From Mycobacterium avium subsp. avium (lineage in GTDB: Bacteria > Actinomycetota > Actinomycetes > Mycobacteriales > Mycobacteriaceae): a stretch of DNA of 64,000 nucleotides. This document shows, one piece after another, positions 34,133 through 42,812 of this stretch (positions within the stretch are counted from its first letter, which is position 1; every line of letters starts with the position of its first letter). The stretch covers positions 4,650,001-4,714,000 of the forward strand of contig NZ_CP046507.1 of assembly GCF_009741445.1 (NCBI RefSeq). The letters run 5' to 3'. The translations under genes and the position numbers were made by a program. A model generated the notes under the pieces. It was not told the origin of the DNA. It did not search any database and worked only from the letters and a program-made list of their open reading frames with translations.

Positions 34133-37100
34133 ATGATGCGCCTGAGCCGCAGCCTGCGTAAGTACCGCTGGTTGGTCTTCGCAGGCTGGTTGTTGGCGTT
34201 GGTTCCCGCGGTCTATTTGGCCCTGACCCAGTCCGGCAACCTCACCGGCGGCGGTTTCGACGTCGCCGGTTCGCAGTCGCTGGCGGTGCACGACCAGCTC
34301 GAGGATCTCTACCACGACCAGGGCGGGTCGTCCCTGGCGCTGGTCGCCGCCCCCCGCGCCGACGCCAGCTACCAGGACATGAACGACGCCGTCGCGCAGC
34401 TGCGCCGGATCGCCGCCGAAGTCCCGGGCACCACCGAGATCCCCAACCCCACCCAGCGGCCCCCGCAGCCGGACCGGCCGTACGTGCTGTCGGTGCGGCT
34501 GGATTCCCGCAACACCAGCGACGTGGCCAAGCAGCTGCGCACCAAGGTGGGCATCAAGGGCGACCAGCCCGGCCAGACCGCCAACGGGCGGGTGCGGCTC
34601 TACGTCATCGGGCAGGGCGCGCTGAGCGCGGCCGCGGCGGCCAACACCAAGCACGACATCGCCGCCGCCGAAAAGTGGAACCTGCCGGTCATCCTCATCG
34701 TGCTGCTCGCCGTGTTCGGGTCGCTGGCCGCGGCGGCCATCCCGCTGGCCCTGGGCATCTGCACGGTGGTGGTGACCATGGGGCTGGTCTATCTGCTGTC
34801 CGCGTACACCACCATGTCGGTGTTCGTCACCTCGACGGTGTCGATGTTCGGGATCGCGCTGGCCGTCGACTACTCGCTGTTCATCCTGATGCGCTTCCGC
34901 GAGGAACTGCGCAGCGGCCGTCAGCCCCGCGAGGCCGTCGACGCCGCGATGGCCACCTCCGGGCTGGCCGTGGTGTTGTCCGGGATGACCGTCATCGCCT
35001 CGCTGACCGGGATCTACGTGATCAACACCCCGGCGCTGAAGTCGATGGCCACCGGCGCGATCCTGGCCGTCGCGGTCGCGATGCTGACGTCGACCACGTT
35101 GACCCCGGCCGCGCTGGCCACGTTCGGGCGGGCCGCCGCCAAGCGGTCGGCCCTGCTGCACTGGTCGCGGCGCCCGGAAAGCACCCAGCCGAAGTTCTGG
35201 AACCGGTGGATCGGCTGGGTGATGCGGCGGCCGTGGATGTCGGCGCTGGCGGCGTCGCTGGTGCTGCTGGTGATGGCCGCGCCGGCCGCGTCGATGGTGC
35301 TGGGCAACAGCCTGCTGCGCCAGTTCGACTCGTCGCACGAGATCCGGGCCGGGGTGGGCGCGGCGGCCCAGGCGCTGGGCCCCGGTGCGCTGGGCCCGAT
35401 CCGGGTGCTGATCAACTTCCCCGACGGCGGGGCCGCGTCCCCGGAACACAGCCACACCGTCGGGGCGGTCCGCCAGCGGATGGCCCAGGCGCCCAACATC
35501 GTCTCGGTGTCGCCGCCGCAGTTCGCCGAGGACAACGGCAGCGCGTTGCTGTCGGCCGTGCTGTCGGTGGACCCCGAGGACATGAAGGCGCGCGAAACCG
35601 TGGGCTGGATGCGCGCCGAGCTGCCCAAGGTGTCCGAGGCGGGCACCGCGCGGGTCGACGTCGGCGGCCCGACCGCGCTGATCAAGGACTTCGACGACCG
35701 GGTCTCGGCGACCGAACCGCTGGTGCTCGGCTTCGTCGCGCTGATCGCGTTCGTGATGCTGCTGGTCTCCATCCACTCGGTGTTCCTGGCGCTCAAGGGC
35801 GTGCTGATGACGTTGCTGTCGGTCGCCGCCGCTTACGGCAGCCTGGTGATGGTGTTCCAGTGGGGGTGGCTGCGCGATCTCGGGTTCGCCCAGATCAGCT
35901 CGATCGACAGCACCGTTCCCCCGCTGGTGCTCGCGATGACCTTCGGGCTGTCGATGGACTACGAGATCTTCCTGCTGACCCGCATCCGGGAGCGCTTCCT
36001 GCATTCCGGCAACACCCGCGACGCGGTGGCCTACGGCGTCAGCACCAGCGCCCGCACCATCACCAGCGCGGCGCTGATCATGATCGCGGTGTTCGTCGGC
36101 TTCGCGTTCGCGGGCATGCCGCTGGTGGCCGAGATCGGGGTGGCCTGCGCGGTGGCCATCGCGGTGGACGCCACCGTGGTGCGCCTGGTGATGGTGCCGG
36201 CGTTGATGGCGATGTTCGCCCAGTGGAACTGGTGGCTGCCGCCGTGGCTGTCGCGGGTCCTGCCGTCGGTGGACTTCGACCGGCCGCTGCCGGAGGTCGA
36301 CCTGGGCGACGTCGTGGTGATCCCCGACGACATCTCGGCGCTCACCGCGCCCAGCGCCGACCTGCGGATGGTGCTCAAGTCCGCCGCCAAGCTCAAGCAC
36401 CTGGCGCCGGACGCCATCTGCGTCACCGATCCGCTGGCGTTCACCGGCTGCGGCCGCACCACGGCGGCCGGCGCGGACCCGGCCCGGGGCCTGGGGCCCG
36501 GGCAGATCCCGCACCAGGTGGCGCTGCGCGAGGAGAAGGTCGGCGTCGCGGCGGGCCCGGGCGAAAAGACCGGCAGCAACGGTCACACCAACGGTTCGGC
36601 GGGGGCCAAGAAGCCGGCCGCGCGCAATGGGCGCAACGGCATCGCCAAGGCCATCGCCGGGGCCGACCGGCCCGTGCACCCGGTGACGCTGTGGCGGGGA
36701 CGGCTGTCGGTGGCGCTGGACGCGCTGCAGACGGACCCGGACAGCGGGGCCGACCGGCCGCGGTTTCGGCGGCGCAGCCCGGTGGAGACCACCAATGTGC
36801 AGCTGCCCACCGGCGACCGGTTGCTGGTCCCGACGGGCGCCGAGGCGCTGCGGCTGAAGGGCTATTTGCTCATGTGCCGTAACAGTCGCCGCGATTACGC
36901 CGACTTTGCAGACATGGTGGATGCGTTGGAACCCGAGACCGCCGCGGTGGTGCTGGCCGGAATGGACAGGTATTACTGTTGTGAATCATCCAGGCGGCAA
37001 TGGATCGCCACCCAGTTGGTCCGCCGGCTCGCCGATCCCGATCCGTGCGATTACCCGGATGACCAGGGGCCGGACGCCGACGCACCCGCGGACTGGGAGC

Positions 37101-37156
37101 AGATCAGGCAGCGCTGCCTGGCCGTGGCCGTCGCGATGCTGGAGGAGGCGAGGTGA
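34133..37156 (+). CDS. mmpL11: RND transporter MmpL11
   Basis: 1007 residues. Twelve membrane helices in two halves with periplasmic domains; proton-relay-type Asp-Tyr pairs are in LAVDYSLFILMRF and SMDYEIFLLTRI. It moves lipids such as mycolate esters and wax esters to the surface, and is reported to accept haem from the Rv0203 haemophore. The C-terminal cytoplasmic domain of about 280 residues is interrupted by a Gly/Asn/Lys-rich linker (EKTGSNGHTNGSAGAKK). The ATG at 34133 (MMRLSRSLRKY) matches the known start; no good ribosome site lies at the usual distance. The downstream HTH gene overlaps its stop by four bases. Confidence 0.93.
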   Translation: MMRLSRSLRKYRWLVFAGWLLALVPAVYLALTQSGNLTGGGFDVAGSQSLAVHDQLEDLYHDQGGSSLALVAAPRADASYQDMNDAVAQLRRIAAEVPGTTEIPNPTQRPPQPDRPYVLSVRLDSRNTSDVAKQLRTKVGIKGDQPGQTANGRVRLYVIGQGALSAAAAANTKHDIAAAEKWNLPVILIVLLAVFGSLAAAAIPLALGICTVVVTMGLVYLLSAYTTMSVFVTSTVSMFGIALAVDYSLFILMRFREELRSGRQPREAVDAAMATSGLAVVLSGMTVIASLTGIYVINTPALKSMATGAILAVAVAMLTSTTLTPAALATFGRAAAKRSALLHWSRRPESTQPKFWNRWIGWVMRRPWMSALAASLVLLVMAAPAASMVLGNSLLRQFDSSHEIRAGVGAAAQALGPGALGPIRVLINFPDGGAASPEHSHTVGAVRQRMAQAPNIVSVSPPQFAEDNGSALLSAVLSVDPEDMKARETVGWMRAELPKVSEAGTARVDVGGPTALIKDFDDRVSATEPLVLGFVALIAFVMLLVSIHSVFLALKGVLMTLLSVAAAYGSLVMVFQWGWLRDLGFAQISSIDSTVPPLVLAMTFGLSMDYEIFLLTRIRERFLHSGNTRDAVAYGVSTSARTITSAALIMIAVFVGFAFAGMPLVAEIGVACAVAIAVDATVVRLVMVPALMAMFAQWNWWLPPWLSRVLPSVDFDRPLPEVDLGDVVVIPDDISALTAPSADLRMVLKSAAKLKHLAPDAICVTDPLAFTGCGRTTAAGADPARGLGPGQIPHQVALREEKVGVAAGPGEKTGSNGHTNGSAGAKKPAARNGRNGIAKAIAGADRPVHPVTLWRGRLSVALDALQTDPDSGADRPRFRRRSPVETTNVQLPTGDRLLVPTGAEALRLKGYLLMCRNSRRDYADFADMVDALEPETAAVVLAGMDRYYCCESSRRQWIATQLVRRLADPDPCDYPDDQGPDADAPADWEQIRQRCLAVAVAMLEEAR

Positions 37157-37692
37157 CGTTGGCACCCGACCGACGCCCGGCTTCGCCGCCGCACCGGCCG
37201 GCCCCGGGGGACCAGCGCAACCGCGGCGGCGGGCCGTCCGCCCCGCTGCCGGACCTCGACCAGCCGGTGGAATTCTGGCCGACCGCCGCCATCCGTTCGG
37301 CTCTGCAGAGCGGTGACATCGCCACCTGGAAGCGCATCGCCGGCGCGTTGAAGCGCGACCCCTACGGCCGCACCGCGCGCCAGGTCGAAGAGGTGCTCGA
37401 CGGCACCCGGCCCTACGGCATCGCCAAGGCGCTGTGGGAGGTACTCGAGCGTGCCCGCGCCCACCTGGAGGCCAACGAGCGCGCCGAGGTGGCTCGCCAC
37501 GTGCGGCTGCTCATCGATCGGTCCGGCCTGGGCCAGCAGGAGTTCGCGTCCCGCATCGGGGTCAGCGCCGAGGAGCTGGGCAGCTACCTGGACGGCAGCA
37601 CCAGCCCGACGGCCGCGCTGATGATCCGGATCCGCCGGCTGTCCGACCGGTTCGTCAAGGTGAAGTCCGCCCGCTCCGCCGAATCCAACTGA
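37153..37692 (+). CDS. XRE-type helix-turn-helix protein coupled to mmpL11
   Basis: 179 residues, counterpart of Rv0201c. The first 35 residues are Pro/Arg-rich and disordered. Residues 40-110 are helical (FWPTAAIRSALQSGD, RTARQVEEVLDGTRPYGIAKA). The C-terminus holds a Cro/C1-type HTH: GLGQQEFASRIGVSAEELGSYL with the usual Gln-Gly-Val-Ser spacing. The GTG start sits in GTGA with the mmpL11 stop, so it is translated together with the transporter. It may control or sense the mmpL11 operon, or act in a non-DNA role; no target is known. Confidence 0.78.
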   Translation: MTLAPDRRPASPPHRPAPGDQRNRGGGPSAPLPDLDQPVEFWPTAAIRSALQSGDIATWKRIAGALKRDPYGRTARQVEEVLDGTRPYGIAKALWEVLERARAHLEANERAEVARHVRLLIDRSGLGQQEFASRIGVSAEELGSYLDGSTSPTAALMIRIRRLSDRFVKVKSARSAESN

Positions 37693-37707
37693 GCCTCATC
37701 CGATCGG

Positions 37708-38391
37708 TCATCTGATCGGCAGCACGTCGGCGACCAGCCAGTCGCCGCCCCGCTTGGTCAGCGTCACCCGCAGCGCCGGCGCGGCCTGGCTGGGCGGCTG
37801 CCCGGGCGCGTTCTGGGTCACCCGCAGGATCACCGCCACGCTGGCCGCCGCGGGGCCGAGGGCCTCGACGCCGGCCGACACCGTGGCCGCCTGCGCGGTG
37901 ACGTTGTGCTGGGCCAGCTCGGCGCTGGACTTGGTGTACTGCTCCTTGAACGCCGCGGCGTGTTCGGGCACCACCATCGCCGCGGCCCGGTCGATGGCGC
38001 CGGTCGGTGCGGTCGGGCTGAACGAGGCCATCGACTCGGCCATGCCGGTGGCGATCGCGACGACCTTGTGGGAGTCGTCGGTGAAGTCACGGTCGGCCCT
38101 GGTCCAGTGCGTGTAGCCGGTCGCGACGGCCGCCGCCAGCGCGGCCGTGCACAGCAGCACCACCGCCAACCGCAGCCCCGGCGCGTCGTCGTCGGTGCCG
38201 AGGCTGACCGAATCGCGGCGCAGCAGCCAGAAATTGATCAGCACGCCCTCGACGATCAACAACACCAGCACCGAGCAGGCCGACACCCACCACAGCGGCC
38301 AGCCGAGCACCACGCCGATGGCCAGCAGGGCCGCAATCGCGGCCACCGGGGCCGCGATGTCGAAGGCGAACAACCGCCAGATGTTTCTCAT
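37708..38391 (-). CDS. omamB: Orphan Mce-associated membrane protein OmamB
   Basis: 227 residues, counterpart of Rv0200. Two N-terminal membrane helices (AAPVAAIAALLAIGVVLGW and VLVLLIVEGVLINFWLL), a third (LRLAVVLLCTAALAAAVATGY), then an extracytoplasmic domain typical of Mce-associated proteins, ending GDWLVADVLPIR. Such proteins stabilise Mce lipid importers. The ATG at 38391 lies eight bases after the OmamA stop, so they form one operon. The gene is convergent with the HTH gene. Confidence 0.85.
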   Translation of the reverse strand: MRNIWRLFAFDIAAPVAAIAALLAIGVVLGWPLWWVSACSVLVLLIVEGVLINFWLLRRDSVSLGTDDDAPGLRLAVVLLCTAALAAAVATGYTHWTRADRDFTDDSHKVVAIATGMAESMASFSPTAPTGAIDRAAAMVVPEHAAAFKEQYTKSSAELAQHNVTAQAATVSAGVEALGPAAASVAVILRVTQNAPGQPPSQAAPALRVTLTKRGGDWLVADVLPIR

Positions 38392-38399
38392 CGCATCTC

Positions 38400-39029
38400 T
38401 CACCTGATCGAGGACAGCCCGGAGATCATCAGCTTGCCGTCCACGTCGGAGACGTCCAGGCGCAGGCTCCAGTGCACGGTCTGCGGCTTGGCGCCGACGT
38501 TTTCGCTCACCGAGGTGGCGACCAGCAGCACCGAGTCGGTGCGGGTGGCGAACGGCGGCAGCTTGGTGGTGACCGGCGGCCGCGCGGCGCCCGGCTGGGC
38601 GTCCAGGTCGTGGTGCACGGTTTCGATCGCCACCGCGTCCACCCGCCCGCTGCTCTTGGACTGCAGCTTCTCCACCACCGCCCGGTAGGGCTGCACCGCG
38701 GCGTCGAAGTCGGTGTTGAGCTCGCCGACCGTGCCGTCGTGCAGCCGCTGCAGGCTGGCGTCGACGTTGCCGCTGTTCATGTTGATCAGCACGTTCGCCC
38801 AGTCCGCGGCGGTCCGCATGACCCGGCTCAAATAGCTGCGCTCGGCGACCTGGTCGCGGTGGTCGGACCAGATCAGGGCGGCGAGCACCACCGCGGCCAC
38901 GGACAGCACGCCGAGAACCGTTGAGGCGACGCCGTAATGGGAGAAGATTCGGCCGTCCGCGGCTTCGGGCGGTTCGTCGGCATCGGAATCTTGTTCGGCA
39001 GGTGGCTCGGTTCGCTCGCCGTCGGACAT
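38400..39029 (-). CDS. omamA: Orphan Mce-associated membrane protein OmamA
   Basis: 209 residues, counterpart of Rv0199. An acidic cytoplasmic N-terminus (EQDSDADEPPEAADG) is followed by a single membrane helix (VASTVLGVLSVAAVVLAALIW) and a Mce-associated extracytoplasmic domain with the characteristic SYLSRVMRTAADWANVLINMN helix. In M. tuberculosis OmamA is required for stable Mce import machinery, including cholesterol uptake through Mce4. It leads a two-gene unit with omamB and diverges from zmp1 (41 bases between starts). Confidence 0.87.
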   Translation of the reverse strand: MSDGERTEPPAEQDSDADEPPEAADGRIFSHYGVASTVLGVLSVAAVVLAALIWSDHRDQVAERSYLSRVMRTAADWANVLINMNSGNVDASLQRLHDGTVGELNTDFDAAVQPYRAVVEKLQSKSSGRVDAVAIETVHHDLDAQPGAARPPVTTKLPPFATRTDSVLLVATSVSENVGAKPQTVHWSLRLDVSDVDGKLMISGLSSIR

Positions 39030-39070
39030 GGCCCGATCGTCGCACCCGGCAGAGATGGAAGGATGGCGGG

Positions 39071-41059
39071 GTGACGAATACGGCCATCCGCTCGGGGATC
39101 GACCTGAGCCATGTCGACGACAGCATCCGCCCGCAAGACGACCTGTTCGGTCACGTCAACGGCCGCTGGCTGGCCGAATACGAGATACCCGCCGACCGGG
39201 CCACCGACGGCGCCTTCCGGCAGCTCTACGACCGCGCCGAGGAGCAGGTGCGCGACCTGATCGTCGAGGCCAGCGAGCAGGGTGCGGCCGCCGGCGGTGA
39301 CGACGCCCAACGCATCGGCGACCTGTACGCCAGCTTCCTGGACGAGGACACCGTGCAGCGCCGCGGCCTGCAGCCCCTGCTCGACGAGCTGGCGCTCATC
39401 GACGAGGCCGCCGACGCCGCCGCCCTGGCGGCGGTGATGGGTGCGCTGCAGCGCACCGGCGTCGGCGGCGGCGTCGCGCTGTATGTGGACACCGACGCCA
39501 AGAACTCGGCCCGTTACCTGGTGCACGTCACGCAGTCCGGCATCGGCCTGCCCGACGAGTCGTACTTCCGCGACGAGCAGCATGCCGAGGTGCTGGCCGC
39601 CTACCCCGGACACATCGCCCGGATGCTGCGCCTGGTATTCGGCGATTCGGCCGACGACCACGCCGAGACCGCGGCCCGCATCGTGGCCCTGGAGGCCAAA
39701 CTGGCTGCCGCGCACTGGGATGTGGTCAAGCGTCGCGACGCCGACCTCACCTACAACCTGCGCACCTTCGCCGACCTGCGCACCGAGGGCAGCGGCTTCG
39801 ACTGGGACGGCTGGCTGCAGGCGCTGGGCGCCACACCCGACGCGGTGGCCGAACTCGTTGTGCGTCAACCCGATTACCTGACCGCCTTCGCGGCGCTGTG
39901 GGAAAGCCTGGACCTCGACGAGTGGAAATGGTGGGCGCGGTGGCGAGTCATCCGGGCCCGCGCCGGCTGGCTGACCGACGAGCTGGTGGCAGCCGACTTC
40001 GACTTCTACGGTCGCCTGCTGACCGGTGCCGAGCAGATCCGCGACCGGTGGAAGCGGGCGGTCTCCCTGGTCGAGAGCCTGATGGGGGACGCCGTCGGAA
40101 AGCTCTATGTGGCACGGCATTTCCCGCCCGGAGCCAAGGCCCGCATCGACGAGCTGGTGAGCAACCTGCGGGCGGCCTACCGGATCAGCATCAGCGACCT
40201 GGACTGGATGACACCGCAGACCCGGCAGCGGGCGCTGGCCAAGCTGGACAAGTTCACCGCCAAGGTCGGCTACCCGGCCAAGTGGCGCGACTACTCCGCG
40301 CTGGTGATCGACCGGGGCGACCTGTACGGCAACTACCAGCGGGGCTACGCCGTCAACCACGACCGGGAGCTGGCCAAGCTCGGCGGGCCGGTGGACCGCG
40401 ACGAATGGTTCATGACGCCGCAGACGGTCAACGCGTACTACAACCCGGGCATGAACGAGATCGTGTTCCCGGCGGCCATTTTGCAGCCGCCGTTCTTCGA
40501 CGCCGAGGCCGACGACGCCGCCAACTACGGCGGCATCGGCGCGGTGATCGGCCACGAGATCGGCCACGGCTTCGACGACCAGGGCGCGAAATACGACGGC
40601 GACGGCAACCTGGTCGACTGGTGGACCGACGCCGACCGGACCGAATTCGCCTCCCGCACAAAGGCTCTCATCGAACAGTACGACGCCTACACGCCGCGCG
40701 GTCTGCCCAGCGGCTACCACGTGAACGGGGCGTTCACCGTCGGGGAGAACATCGGCGATCTGGGCGGCCTGTCGATCGCGCTGCTGGCCTACCAGTTGTC
40801 GCTGAACGGGCAGCCCGCCCCGGTGATCGACGGCCTGTCCGGGGTGCAGCGCGTGTTCTACGGTTGGGCGCAGGTGTGGCGAACCAAATCCCGTGAGGCC
40901 GAAGCGATCCGGCGACTCGCGGTGGACCCGCACTCACCGCCGGAGTTCCGCTGCAACGGCGTGATCCGCAACATGGACGCCTTCTACGACGCCTTCGACG
41001 GCGCCGACGAGGGCGCGCTGTTCCTGGAACCCGACCGGCGGGTCAAGATCTGGAACTGA
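39071..41059 (+). CDS. zmp1: M13-family zinc metalloprotease Zmp1
   Basis: 662 residues, full family length. The zinc motif is HEIGH near residues 495-499 within VIGHEIGHGFDDQG, and the third zinc ligand is the Glu of GENIGDLGG near residue 559. NAYYNPGMNEIVFPAAIL is the substrate-binding Asn-Ala-Tyr/Phe motif, and the C-terminal tryptophan (VKIWN) is the family's closing residue. It is a secreted-type peptidase without a clear signal peptide; in M. tuberculosis it affects phagosome maturation and inflammasome signalling. The GTG at 39071 sets the start. Confidence 0.94.
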   Translation: MTNTAIRSGIDLSHVDDSIRPQDDLFGHVNGRWLAEYEIPADRATDGAFRQLYDRAEEQVRDLIVEASEQGAAAGGDDAQRIGDLYASFLDEDTVQRRGLQPLLDELALIDEAADAAALAAVMGALQRTGVGGGVALYVDTDAKNSARYLVHVTQSGIGLPDESYFRDEQHAEVLAAYPGHIARMLRLVFGDSADDHAETAARIVALEAKLAAAHWDVVKRRDADLTYNLRTFADLRTEGSGFDWDGWLQALGATPDAVAELVVRQPDYLTAFAALWESLDLDEWKWWARWRVIRARAGWLTDELVAADFDFYGRLLTGAEQIRDRWKRAVSLVESLMGDAVGKLYVARHFPPGAKARIDELVSNLRAAYRISISDLDWMTPQTRQRALAKLDKFTAKVGYPAKWRDYSALVIDRGDLYGNYQRGYAVNHDRELAKLGGPVDRDEWFMTPQTVNAYYNPGMNEIVFPAAILQPPFFDAEADDAANYGGIGAVIGHEIGHGFDDQGAKYDGDGNLVDWWTDADRTEFASRTKALIEQYDAYTPRGLPSGYHVNGAFTVGENIGDLGGLSIALLAYQLSLNGQPAPVIDGLSGVQRVFYGWAQVWRTKSREAEAIRRLAVDPHSPPEFRCNGVIRNMDAFYDAFDGADEGALFLEPDRRVKIWN

Positions 41060-41092
41060 CGGGCAGCGGCCGCGCCTGGTGACGCCAACGAG

Positions 41093-41608
41093 TTAAATCG
41101 TTCGGTTCTCCGATTTGATCATCCACGCGAGCTTCTCCAGCGAGTCGATGATCTGATGAAGCAGGTCCGATGTAGTGGGATCTTCTGCGTCCACGGCGTC
41201 GTGCACCGATCGGATCGTGTCGACCGTCGCGTAAACACGCGTGGTGATCAGATCCACGACAGCCCTGGTGTCCTGCTCGCCGGCGGGGAACTGCGGCAGG
41301 CTGGTCGTCGCTGCGACGGTGTCGGACCGGCCATCCGGAGTGGCTGCCAAGGCGCGCAGCCGCTCGGCAATGTTGTCGCCGGCCTCGCGCGCCGCGTCGA
41401 CGAGTTCATCCAGCTGCAAGTGCAGGTCGCGGAAGTTGATTCCCACGATGTTCCAGTGGGCTTGTTTAGCCTGCAGGTGCAGCTCGATGAGATCAACCAG
41501 CACTTGTTGCAGGTTGGCGGCAAACTGCGGGGACGCCGTGAAGACGCCGACCTCTGCTTCGGCTCGTCGGGCCGCCCGCCCATTCGCGAGAGGTGTCGTA
41601 GCTGCCAC
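41093..41608 (-). CDS. dps: Dps-family ferritin-like DNA-protection protein
   Basis: 171 residues. Ferroxidase residues are in QAHWNIVGINFRDLHLQLDELVDAAREAGDNIAER: the His after Gln-Ala, the Asp of HLQLDE and the Glu-Asp pattern. It oxidises Fe(II) with peroxide and stores iron in a 12-mer, shielding DNA. The N-terminus (ATTPLANGRAARRAEA) is a short basic tail as in DNA-binding Dps proteins. It is the first gene of the accessory block after zmp1. It is monocistronic and read toward zmp1. Confidence 0.9.
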   Translation of the reverse strand: MAATTPLANGRAARRAEAEVGVFTASPQFAANLQQVLVDLIELHLQAKQAHWNIVGINFRDLHLQLDELVDAAREAGDNIAERLRALAATPDGRSDTVAATTSLPQFPAGEQDTRAVVDLITTRVYATVDTIRSVHDAVDAEDPTTSDLLHQIIDSLEKLAWMIKSENRTI

Positions 41609-41755
41609 GGTTGATCTCCTAACTTGAACTGCAATTCCGGCAGAGTTGCGTAAACACCGTGTCCTCTGCGGTATTCAACGTCAGGAAAGACCCGGGCATA
41701 GAGGGCGAAAGGGTCATGTTTCCCACAGATAGAGACACCGCGTGCTCGCTAGTGC

Positions 41756-42631
41756 TCATGCTCCCGCCCGCTCGCTGCCATCGAGAGCCGCGATCTGTTC
41801 GAGGAAGGCTCGGGCCGCTGAGCCGGCGCTCGCGCTGACGGCGACAGCGAGGTTGCGGGTGGTCTTCGGGACAAGCCGCTTGACGGCTATCCCGGCTCGG
41901 GGTCTCGCTACCGCGGCGACCGGCACAATACTGACGCCCAGGCCTGCGGTCACGATCTCAAGCACCGCCATCAACCCATGGGCCTCGAAAGCGACATCGA
42001 ATTCGACACCCACTTGATCGGCCACCGCCATAAAAACGTGTGCGCATCCTCCGGTGGAGCGAATGAATGGCTCCTTGGCCAGATCGGCGTAGTGAACCTC
42101 GCTGAACGCGGCCAAGCGATGTTCGGAGGGCAGTACCGCAACCATGTCCTGCGCGGCCAAGAATGCCGCACTCAATCCGGTTGCCGGAAGGGAGATTACG
42201 CCTGCGTCCGCGGCGCCCAGGTCGAGCCAGTCGCGGATTTCCGGCTCACCCCCTTCCAACACCCGGATTTCCACAGATGGATGCCGTTCGGAAAACTTCT
42301 GCAGCTGCGGAGCGATGAGCAACTCAGTCGTGTAGGGCAGGCTCGCAATGCGCAGCGTGCCTCTGAGCTTCGCGGCAGCCGACACCTCTGCGCGCATTTG
42401 GTCCAAGTGCCGCACCGCTGAACGGGCGTGCGCCAGTGCGCGCTTCCCGGGCGCGTTGAGCAGGATGCGATCCCGATGCCGAATCAGCAGCGGTGATCCC
42501 AATTCCCTTTCGAGGCCGGCGACGGCGCGGCTGACCGCTGGTTGCGACATGCCCAGCGAACGGCTCGCGGCGGTGAAGCCGCCCTGGTCGACAACCGCAA
42601 GGAAGGCTTTCAGCTGCAGCAGCGTCGCCAT
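41756..42631 (-). CDS. LysR-type transcriptional regulator
   Basis: 291 residues. The N-terminal winged HTH is LQLKAFLAVVDQGGFTAASRSLGMSQPAVSRAVAGLE (residues 4-40), followed by a linker helix and the substrate-binding domain from RGTLRIASLP on, with ADAGVISLPA and LGVSIVPVAAV. It probably controls the adjacent GMC oxidoreductase on the same strand (181 bases away) or another pathway gene. The frame reaches 42679, but the ATG at 42631 gives MATLLQLKAF, the family start. Third-codon-position composition looks more A/T-rich than in flanking mycobacterial genes. Confidence 0.87.
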   Translation of the reverse strand: MATLLQLKAFLAVVDQGGFTAASRSLGMSQPAVSRAVAGLERELGSPLLIRHRDRILLNAPGKRALAHARSAVRHLDQMRAEVSAAAKLRGTLRIASLPYTTELLIAPQLQKFSERHPSVEIRVLEGGEPEIRDWLDLGAADAGVISLPATGLSAAFLAAQDMVAVLPSEHRLAAFSEVHYADLAKEPFIRSTGGCAHVFMAVADQVGVEFDVAFEAHGLMAVLEIVTAGLGVSIVPVAAVARPRAGIAVKRLVPKTTRNLAVAVSASAGSAARAFLEQIAALDGSERAGA

Positions 42632-42812
42632 GACACACCTCGATTCCGGACCGCCGACCGCCGATACGGCCAGCAGCATAGCGCGCTTCGCATGCGGTCA
42701 AAGAGGCCTTCCGAGCAGGGTTGCCCGACAAGGGATCACGCGATCACATGCGATTACCTCTTGTCGACGAGAGGAGCCAGGGGATGAACCGTGCACGCCC
42801 GAGCAGGACCGG

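Noticed and set aside
34130..36679. 849-residue minus-strand frame inside mmpL11
   Set aside because: His/Gln/Arg-rich antisense shadow of the transporter gene.
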